Positions 1-5,380 of a DNA stretch of 13,207 bases are shown in pieces; position 1 is the first letter of the stretch, and every line of letters starts with the position of its first letter. Where the stretch lies: NCBI GenBank assembly GCA_030631915.1, contig DAOVKF010000033.1, positions 1 to 13,207 on the forward strand, written 5' to 3'. The notes below the pieces were generated by a model. It saw only the letters and a list, made by a program, of their open reading frames with translations, did no database searches and was not told the DNA's origin. The position numbers and the translations under genes were made by a program. Source of the stretch: Candidatus Omnitrophota bacterium. GTDB lineage: Bacteria; Omnitrophota; Gorgyraeia; Tantalellales; Tantalellaceae.

Positions 1-2
1 AC

Positions 3-419
3 GATCCTCAGGCTGTGTGCAACTGGCTGAAAGGCGAGATAATGATGCATATGAACGAACGCAATACGGATATCAGCGGACTGAACATCAGGGCCGCTGA
101 CCTTGCCGAAATAATCGGGATGACCAAAAACGGGACAATAAGCGGTCTTGCCGCCAAGGACGTGCTCAGGGACTGCATAGACACGGGCAGGAAGCCGGCG
201 GATATAGTCAGGGAAAAAGGGGTTGAACAGGTCTCTGATGAAAGCGTGTTAGAGGGCATTATCACGGAAGTTATCGCGGGGAACGAAAGATCGGTCAATG
301 ATTTCAAGGAAGGGAAGCAGAACGCCGTAAGTTTTCTTGTGGGGCAGGTGATGAAACTCTCCGGGGGCAGGGCCAATCCGAAGCTGGCCAACGAGATGCT
401 GCGGAAGAAACTTGAGTAG
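3..419 (+). CDS. gatB: Aspartyl/glutamyl-tRNA amidotransferase subunit B, C-terminal part (5' end outside window)
   Basis: GatB activates and amidates misacylated Glu-tRNA(Gln) or Asp-tRNA(Asn) within the GatCAB complex in the cytoplasm. Only the C-terminal part is here. The frame is open from the first complete codon (DPQAVCNWLKGE), so the gene runs in from the left edge, and an internal GTG at 15 is not a real start. The visible part is the helical linker (SGLNIRAADLAEII) plus the YqeY-like tail domain. The tail ends in the family signature GKQNAVSFLVGQVMK, then a Gly-rich turn with ANPKLANEMLRKKL, a region that in GatB proteins contacts tRNA. The amidotransferase core lies outside the window. 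The gene stops 27 nt before ctpA, so the two may be co-transcribed. Identification is confident from the tail motifs. Confidence 0.93.
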   Translation, partial: DPQAVCNWLKGEIMMHMNERNTDISGLNIRAADLAEIIGMTKNGTISGLAAKDVLRDCIDTGRKPADIVREKGVEQVSDESVLEGIITEVIAGNERSVNDFKEGKQNAVSFLVGQVMKLSGGRANPKLANEMLRKKLE

Positions 420-446
420 TTCGTTTTTCATTGTGAAGAGAGGTTT

Positions 447-1781
447 ATGAGAAGAAGATGGAAGGTATTTTTGCCGATCCTGGCAGCGGCTTTTTTAGCG
501 GCTGGTTTTATGGTACAGGCGGAGGATGGCAGTATTGTCGATGAAAACAGCGGGCTTTTTGAACAGGTCCAGCTGTTGGCGGATTCGCTTACGCTTATAA
601 GCACCGATTATGTGGAGCCGGTAAAGGTTAAAGACCTGATATATGGAGCGATAAGAGGGATGACCGGCACTCTTGACGGCTACAGTCAGTTCCTTGACCC
701 GGAAAGTTTTAAAGAGATCACGGAAGAGGCAAAGGGAGAATTCGGAGGAGTGGGGATCGAGATAGGCATAAGAGAGGGCATATTGACCGTGATCGCACCG
801 ATAGAAGATACCCCGGCGTTCACAGCGGGTATAAAGGCAGGCGACAGGATAGTCCGGATCGACGGAGAGGCGGTCAGGGACATGATGCTTGATAACGCGG
901 TGAAAATGCTTCGAGGCGAGCCGGGCACAAAGGTCAACATCACTGTTTTACGGGAGGGTGTGGACAATGCGCTGGATCTTGAAATAACCCGCGCGGTCAT
1001 AAAACTCAAGAGTATCACGGATGCCGGGATACTGGAGGGAGAGATCGGTTATATCAAGCTTATCGAATTCCAGCAGAGGACACCTGAAGATCTGAAGAGA
1101 TCCATGGAAATGCTTGCCGGCAAAGGAGCGAAGAGCGTTATTCTTGATCTGCGGAACAATCCCGGAGGGCTGCTGGATGCGGCAGTGGAAGCGGCGGACT
1201 ATTTTCTGGAACCCGGCAGGATGATAGTTTATACTGAAGGAAGGGACCCGGAGAAGAGGGTCGAATTCAGGTCAGAGAGGGAACCGGTTTTTCCCGGCCT
1301 TAACATGATCGTCCTTGTTGACAGGGGTTCGGCCAGCGCTTCGGAGATCCTGGCGGGAGCGATCAAGGACAATAAAAGAGGGGTCATTGTCGGGGTCCCG
1401 ACTTTTGGAAAGGGTTCCGTTCAAACGGTCGTGCCGCTTAATGACGGGTCGGCGATACGCATAACGACCGCCGCTTATTTCACGCCGTCAGGTAAAAATC
1501 TGAGGGACAAAGGCATTGATCCTGATATTCACGTGAAGTATTTTGAGGGCGAGGCAAGGGAAAAGGAAAAAACAAAAAAGATGAAGGACAAAGAAACGGG
1601 GGATGAAGGGGAAGGGGAAAGGATAAAGGAAGACGGGCCGGATAAGGGAGGAACGGTTGAGCCGGAAGACAGAGGATATGACAGCCAGCTGTCAGCCGCG
1701 ATCAACGTTCTTAAAGGTTTCAGGGTCTTCGAGGATTACAGGACGGACAGCCTGTCCGGAGAAGAAGCATCGGAAGGATGA
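447..1781 (+). CDS. ctpA: C-terminal processing peptidase, S41 family (CtpA/Prc type)
   Basis: A periplasmic or membrane-attached serine protease that trims or degrades proteins from their C-termini. The 444-residue protein starts with a basic n-region and hydrophobic core (about residues 6-24), then VQA, which fits a signal peptide or anchor. A PDZ domain spans about 95-170 (EFGGVGIEIG, AGIKAGDRIVRIDG). The protease core follows: LDLRNNPGG at 234-242, then GSASASE with predicted nucleophile Ser297, and FGKGSVQ with general base Lys322. The 25-residue Ser-Lys spacing matches E. coli Tsp. An odd Lys/Glu/Asp-rich low-complexity stretch at about 368-408 separates the core from the last 35 residues. 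A purine-rich GAAGAGAGG ends 3 nt before the ATG. The next gene overlaps by ATGA. CtpA beside a YibQ-type deacetylase is a recurring cell-envelope pairing. Confidence 0.95.
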   Translation: MRRRWKVFLPILAAAFLAAGFMVQAEDGSIVDENSGLFEQVQLLADSLTLISTDYVEPVKVKDLIYGAIRGMTGTLDGYSQFLDPESFKEITEEAKGEFGGVGIEIGIREGILTVIAPIEDTPAFTAGIKAGDRIVRIDGEAVRDMMLDNAVKMLRGEPGTKVNITVLREGVDNALDLEITRAVIKLKSITDAGILEGEIGYIKLIEFQQRTPEDLKRSMEMLAGKGAKSVILDLRNNPGGLLDAAVEAADYFLEPGRMIVYTEGRDPEKRVEFRSEREPVFPGLNMIVLVDRGSASASEILAGAIKDNKRGVIVGVPTFGKGSVQTVVPLNDGSAIRITTAAYFTPSGKNLRDKGIDPDIHVKYFEGEAREKEKTKKMKDKETGDEGEGERIKEDGPDKGGTVEPEDRGYDSQLSAAINVLKGFRVFEDYRTDSLSGEEASEG

Positions 1782-2593
1782 GAAAATATACCTGGCTATC
1801 AGTAATATTCGCGGTTCTTATTATCATCGCGTCCGCGGTCATTGTGTCAAGGATCCTGTCTGAAGATATGCGCGGGGAAGAGAAGGGCCGGGCAGAGGAG
1901 CTGCATGAACACGGAAGAGGCCTTCCAAAACTGGCGCTCGTCCTGGACGATTTCGGATATACGAGAAAAAATCTCGCGGGCCTTAAGGCAATGGGAATAC
2001 CTCTGACCCTGGCAGTGCTCCCGGATACGCCGTATTCAAAGGCGGTGTGTGTTTTCGCCGGGCAGAGCGGCATGGAGATCATTCTGCATCTGCCCATGGA
2101 ACCTGAGCGGAAGACGGCCAGTCTTGAGCATAGCACGATCCTGGCCGATATGGATGAAGAGACCATGAAAAACATAATATCCAGCGCGTTTCTCTCGATT
2201 CCCGGGGCAAAAGGCGTGTCCAACCACATGGGTTCAAAAGCCACGAAAGACGCCCGTGTTTTACGGATCGTGTTCGGGGAGTTGAAGAAAAAAGGTGTAT
2301 TTTTTCTGGACAGCCGGACGACCGATGAGTCTCTATGCCCGGAAATCGCGAAAGACACCGGTATCACGTGCATAAAAAGGGACGTTTTTATCGATAATAA
2401 GCTGGAAGCGGAAGACATTGCCCGTAACATGGAAAAAGCGGTAGAGACAGCGCGTCTTAACGGAAGTGCCGTGGCAATAGGGCACGACAGGAGTGTGACG
2501 GTCGAGACTTTACAGGAGATCGTCCCGCGCATGGAGGAAAAAGGGATCCAGTTCGTCACACTGTCGGAATTGGCGAGAGACAGGGGAGATTAG
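1778..2593 (+). CDS. Divergent polysaccharide deacetylase family protein (YibQ/DUF610 type)
   Basis: Member of the divergent polysaccharide deacetylase family, whose NodB-like fold is associated with cell-envelope glycan metabolism; the substrate is not established. The 271-residue protein has an N-terminal membrane segment (about 5-27) and a charged linker, placing the domain (about 50-268) outside the membrane. Visible motifs with candidate metal or catalytic residues are LVLDDFG (Asp57/Asp58), LHLPMEP (His104), GVSNHMGSKATKD (His150), FFLDSRTT (Asp178), RDVFIDN (Asp202/Asp206) and AIGHDR (His236). This order and spacing fit the family. The ATG overlaps the ctpA stop as ATGA, so translational coupling is likely, and the pair probably works together on the envelope. 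A 153-nt spacer with a large palindrome follows. The family call is firm; the exact reaction is not. Confidence 0.88.
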   Translation: MRKYTWLSVIFAVLIIIASAVIVSRILSEDMRGEEKGRAEELHEHGRGLPKLALVLDDFGYTRKNLAGLKAMGIPLTLAVLPDTPYSKAVCVFAGQSGMEIILHLPMEPERKTASLEHSTILADMDEETMKNIISSAFLSIPGAKGVSNHMGSKATKDARVLRIVFGELKKKGVFFLDSRTTDESLCPEIAKDTGITCIKRDVFIDNKLEAEDIARNMEKAVETARLNGSAVAIGHDRSVTVETLQEIVPRMEEKGIQFVTLSELARDRGD

Positions 2594-2604
2594 GGGGAGT
2601 TAGT

Positions 2605-2731
2605 GTTGCAGAGGTCTGTTTGCGGCAGGTGATGAGGGCGTTTGCCATGCTCCGTACAGGGAGGATCCACACCGGGCGGAGGGGCCCTGGTAGGAGCATG
2701 GCAAACGGCCGTTACTTCAGACCGGGGGTAC
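2605..2731. repeat. Intergenic hairpin repeat, copy 1
   Basis: The spacer between the deacetylase gene and tsaD holds a long palindrome. The left arm 2639-2653 (cgtttgccatgctcc) is perfectly complementary to 2693-2707. Inside it, GTA at 2654-2656 faces GTA at 2690-2692, unpaired. Then caggg (2657-2661) pairs with ccctg (2685-2689) around a 23-nt loop containing GGATCC. The cores TCCGTACAG and CTGGTAGGA and the upstream 9-mer GTTGCAGAG (2605-2613) recur in the copy before prfA. The tail after the right arm (to 2731) recurs in the rho-rpmE spacer. There is no T-run after the stem, so it is not a typical intrinsic terminator. It could be a REP/MITE-like DNA element or a structured RNA; the class is unknown to me. 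Confidence 0.8.
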
Positions 2732-2746
2732 GAAAAACAAAAACAC

Positions 2747-3784
2747 ATGATTACGCTCGGCATAGAAACGTCTTGTGATGAGACCGCCGCGGCCCTGGTC
2801 GAGGATGGCAGCGTGCTGTCAAGCGTGGTCTCATCAAGCGTTCATCTTCATTCAGAGTACGGCGGGATAGTGCCCGAGATAGCTTCCCGGTTCCATACCG
2901 AGTATATTTTTTCGGTCCTGACAAAGACCTTTGAAAGCGCGGACCGGGATATGAACGATGTGGACCTGGTCGCGGTGACAAAAGGTCCGGGATTGCCGGG
3001 ATCTTTGCTTGTGGGGGTCGCGTTCGCCAAAGCGATCGGTTTTACGCGGGGAATACCGGTCATCGGTGTGGACCATCTCAAGGCGCATGTGATCTCCGCT
3101 TTTCTGGAGGGCAAAAGGCTGGACAGGATCAGGGATCTGTTCCCGTTCGTGGGCATGGTCATCTCCGGCGGCCACACCAGGATATATGACTGCCGCGGGC
3201 TGCGCGATTTCAGGCTTATCGGCCGGACACTGGATGACGCTGTCGGAGAAGCTTATGATAAGGTAGCCAGGATACTGGGGCTTGGATACCCCGGAGGGCC
3301 GGTGATCGAGAGAAGGGCCGCAAGCCACGGCGGCGGGGATAAGCCGGGTTTTCCCAGGGCGCTCCTCAAGAACAGTCCGGGCATTGATTTCAGTTTCAGC
3401 GGGCTTAAAACAGCGGTCATGTATTACTGGCGGGACGCCGTTAAGACTGAACAGGAAAAGGACAGGATATGCTATTCTTTCCAGGAAGCGGTGATAGACG
3501 TCATAGATAAGAAGATATCCATGGCACTGCGGGCAACCGGCGCTGAACGCCTGGCCGCAGGCGGCGGCGTGATAAATAACAGAGCCCTGCGGCAGCGGAT
3601 AAGCGAGAGGTGCGCAAGAGAGGGCGTGGATCTCTGTCTGCCCCCCGGAGAATACTGCACTGATAACGCGGCTATGACCGCCGCGTCAGGCGAGGCGCTT
3701 TTCAACGCCGGGGAAAGGTCGGACCTCTATTTGACGGCTGAGCCCTCCGGGGCAAGACATGAACATGGAGGCAAAACAGCATGA
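2747..3784 (+). CDS. tsaD: tRNA N6-adenosine threonylcarbamoyltransferase
   Basis: TsaD transfers the threonylcarbamoyl group from threonylcarbamoyl-AMP to A37 of ANN-decoding tRNAs, working with TsaB and TsaE in the cytoplasm. From ATG 2747 the protein is 345 residues, the normal family length, and begins MITLGIETSCDET, the canonical N-terminus. Metal-site residues are visible: His110 and His114 in VDHLKAH, and Asp306 in CTDNAAM. Other family motifs are PEIASRFH, KGPGLPGSLLVG, SGGHT (140-144) and AAGGGVINN (270-278). The frame is open upstream to a TTG at 2642, but those 35 residues are encoded by the hairpin repeat and resemble nothing in the family, so I reject them. No good Shine-Dalgarno precedes 2747; the nearest G-run ends 18 nt upstream. 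The stop overlaps the next ATG. Confidence 0.95.
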   Translation: MITLGIETSCDETAAALVEDGSVLSSVVSSSVHLHSEYGGIVPEIASRFHTEYIFSVLTKTFESADRDMNDVDLVAVTKGPGLPGSLLVGVAFAKAIGFTRGIPVIGVDHLKAHVISAFLEGKRLDRIRDLFPFVGMVISGGHTRIYDCRGLRDFRLIGRTLDDAVGEAYDKVARILGLGYPGGPVIERRAASHGGGDKPGFPRALLKNSPGIDFSFSGLKTAVMYYWRDAVKTEQEKDRICYSFQEAVIDVIDKKISMALRATGAERLAAGGGVINNRALRQRISERCAREGVDLCLPPGEYCTDNAAMTAASGEALFNAGERSDLYLTAEPSGARHEHGGKTA

Positions 3785-4230
3785 TATCGATCTGGACAGT
3801 TACCTTACGCATACTTCTATCCGTGCTTTTTGGCGGACTTATAGGATTTGAAAGGGAAATACACAGACGGACCGCCGGGTTCAGAACTCACATGCTGGTC
3901 TGTGTGGGGTCCGCGCTTTTTATGATGACATCGTTTCTCGTGTCATCACAGTACGGGCATCTCGGGACGGTGGATCCTTCGCGCATTGCCGCGGGAGTCG
4001 TGACAGGTGTGGGGTTTCTCGGAGCCGGGGCCGTGATCAGGTTCAGATCTTCCGTCCAGGGGCTGACGACCGCGGCAAGTATCTGGACCGTGGCGGCTAT
4101 CGGGCTTGCCGTGGGGGCGGGGCTATGCAGGATGGCGACGGTAACCACTGTTATAGTTCTGGTCGTGCTTTTGCTGTCACGGCTGGAAAAACAGATCGAA
4201 ACAAAGAAAGATGACGAGGGGACAGGTTGA
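3781..4230 (+). CDS. MgtC/SapB family membrane protein
   Basis: A small integral inner-membrane protein of the MgtC/SapB family, named for MgtC, a Salmonella protein needed at low magnesium and in macrophages; the molecular role of most homologues is unsettled. At 149 residues it covers only the membrane domain, with about four hydrophobic segments (roughly 6-24, 36-55, 68-86 and 98-133). The hallmark GGLIGFEREIHRRTAGFRTH lies at the first loop, VDPSRIAAGVVTGVGFLGAG in the middle, and VQGLTTAASIW before the last segments. The C-terminal ACT-like cytosolic domain of true MgtC is absent; the protein ends in a short charged tail. GGAGG at 3767-3771 is a well-placed ribosome site inside the tsaD end, and the ATG overlaps the tsaD stop, indicating coupling. 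Confidence 0.92.
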   Translation: MISIWTVTLRILLSVLFGGLIGFEREIHRRTAGFRTHMLVCVGSALFMMTSFLVSSQYGHLGTVDPSRIAAGVVTGVGFLGAGAVIRFRSSVQGLTTAASIWTVAAIGLAVGAGLCRMATVTTVIVLVVLLLSRLEKQIETKKDDEGTG

Positions 4231-4255
4231 AGCGGTGTAAAAAAAGGAGGGTGAT

Positions 4256-4810
4256 ATGAGAAAAAGAGAGCAGGTAAAAGTGGAGACCCGGCAGGAGGAA
4301 AAAATACTGGACGTCAGCGCGGCGATGAAAGGGACTCTCAGGTTCGACGACCCGGTGAACCTCAGGATAAACGGAAAATTTGAAGGGACGCTGGACGCCA
4401 AGGGGAACCTTGTGATAGGGGATAAAGCGCAGATCAACGCGAATATTACCGGCGAAAGCATTTCCATAGAGGGGAAGGTCACCGGGAACATAAAGGCTTC
4501 ACGGATCCTGCGGCTGGGAGAGGCCGCCAGGCTTGACGGCGATGTGGAGACGCCCGCGTTGTCGGTCCAGGAAGGGGCGATATTGGTGGGGCAGGTCCGG
4601 ATGGAAAACGGCAGCGCCGGCCGTAGACCCTTTGACAGGGATAATATAATGGACACCCGGCAGGTTGCGAAATATCTGGAAGTGGATAAAGAGAAAATAA
4701 ACGAATGGACGAACAGCGGAGTACTGCCGGGCAGCAGGGAAAACGGCGAATGGCTGTTCGAGAAAAAGATAATCGACGACTGGGTGGCAAAGGGCAGGAT
4801 AAAAGCATAA
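4256..4810 (+). CDS. Bactofilin domain fused to an excisionase/MerR-like helix-turn-helix
   Basis: The 184-residue protein has two domains. Residues about 18-116 form a bactofilin (polymer-forming cytoskeletal, DUF583) domain, with the short glycine-punctuated beta repeats of that right-handed helix: MKGTLRF, INGKFEGTL, LVIGDKAQI, GESISIEGKVTGNI and VQEGAILVGQV. A linker (117-131) leads to residues about 132-180, a DNA-binding domain of the excisionase/MerR-like type: MDTRQVAKYLEVDKEKINEW, then NSGVLPG, then GEWLFEKKIIDDWV. Bactofilins self-assemble into membrane-associated filaments without nucleotide and scaffold cell-wall or chromosome-segregation proteins. Fusion to a DNA-binding domain suggests a polymer that can contact DNA or a transcriptional target; this is inference. 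A near-ideal AAGGAGG (4244-4250) precedes the ATG by 5 nt. The next gene begins 1 nt after the stop, so they are almost certainly co-expressed. Confidence 0.85.
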   Translation: MRKREQVKVETRQEEKILDVSAAMKGTLRFDDPVNLRINGKFEGTLDAKGNLVIGDKAQINANITGESISIEGKVTGNIKASRILRLGEAARLDGDVETPALSVQEGAILVGQVRMENGSAGRRPFDRDNIMDTRQVAKYLEVDKEKINEWTNSGVLPGSRENGEWLFEKKIIDDWVAKGRIKA

Positions 4811-4811
4811 T

Positions 4812-5171
4812 ATGCCGACAAAATTACTGACGTTACAGGAGCTGTCTTCATATCTGGGGATAAGTGAGGAGAGGATCGTTTCACTTGTGGATGAAGGGGT
4901 CCTCTCCGCGTACAGGTTAGGCGGAGAGTTCCTGCGTTTCAGGAAAGAACAGGTCGATGCCGTTCATTCGGAGATAAAGTCACGGATAAAGGACACCGAC
5001 AGGGTCTCCGTAAGCGAGGCGCGGGCAAAGGTCCAGGAACGGCACAGGATGGTCTTTGATCAGAGAGGGGATTCGATCAGGGACCGGGTCGCCGATTTCT
5101 TCTACTTTTACGATTTTTATATTATTTCGGCCCTGCTTATAGGAGCGCTTCTTGTCATTATTTTCAGTTAG
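4812..5171 (+). CDS. Membrane-anchored excisionase-family helix-turn-helix protein
   Basis: A 119-residue protein with an N-terminal DNA-binding domain of the excisionase/MerR-like family (about 5-50): LTLQELSSYLGISEERIVSL, EGVLSAYRLGG and EFLRFRKEQVDA. A charged, probably helical linker follows (about 51-92). An aromatic patch (DFFYFYDFYII) then leads into a single hydrophobic segment (about 102-118) at the very C-terminus. A cytoplasmic HTH on a C-terminal tail anchor is the simplest topology. It starts 1 nt after the bactofilin-HTH gene and carries the same type of HTH, so the two probably share a target or partner. The specific function is not recognised. It is the last gene before the polA promoter; I see no convincing terminator after it. 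Confidence 0.8.
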   Translation: MPTKLLTLQELSSYLGISEERIVSLVDEGVLSAYRLGGEFLRFRKEQVDAVHSEIKSRIKDTDRVSVSEARAKVQERHRMVFDQRGDSIRDRVADFFYFYDFYIISALLIGALLVIIFS

Positions 5172-5193
5172 GGTCCGGGCTCCTAAAAAAATC

Positions 5194-5221
5194 TTGACTT
5201 ATGTGTTCCAGCATCTATAAT
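5194..5221 (+). promoter_or_regulatory. Sigma70-like promoter upstream of polA
   Basis: TTGACT (5194-5199) and TATAAT (5216-5221) are separated by 16 nt, close to the sigma70 consensus TTGACA-17-TATAAT. Transcription would start near 5228, leaving a leader of about 150 nt before polA. It is the best promoter match I found by eye and marks a new transcription unit. Confidence 0.8.
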
Positions 5222-5380
5222 ATACTCTTGGATTTTGCTCATCGTCAGCCATATCCCAAAAATATTAAAGTTATTAAAACATCCGGCTTTTCAACGGCGT
5301 TATTCAAAAACCAGATTGATTTTTAACATCCGACCTTTTTTTGTTAGGAGTTCCCGACCTTTAGTCGTTTTATCCCGGAA
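5222..5380 (+). other. AT-rich polA leader with short direct repeats and a small hairpin
   Basis: No ORF is supported here. CCGACCTTT occurs exactly at 5330-5338 and 5354-5362. A related CCGGCTTT lies at 5283-5290, and CATCCG precedes the first two. A small hairpin (cgac 5355-5358 with gtcg 5364-5367) lies between AGGAG (5346-5350) and the polA ATG. AGGAG is 30 nt from the ATG, too far for a normal ribosome site, and only a weak CGGAA abuts the start. This could be an operator or a translational control region, or neither. Confidence 0.45.

Noticed and set aside
1720..2559. Long minus-strand open frame (279 residues) opposite the deacetylase gene
   Set aside because: Ser/Arg-rich composition without family motifs; it is the antisense shadow of a well-supported + strand gene.
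2639..2707. Integron attC site or intrinsic terminator for the palindrome
   Set aside because: No GTTRRRY/RYYYAAC core pairs flanking the arms and no integron-style cassette layout. No T-run follows the stem, as an intrinsic terminator would need.
2642..2746. TTG-initiated N-terminal extension of TsaD (35 extra residues)
   Set aside because: The added residues are encoded by the palindromic repeat and are unlike any TsaD N-terminus; MITLGIETSCDE at 2747 is the canonical start.
4177..4884. Minus-strand open frame of 235 residues opposite the bactofilin gene
   Set aside because: Antisense shadow; the + strand gene has a near-ideal ribosome site and recognisable domains.
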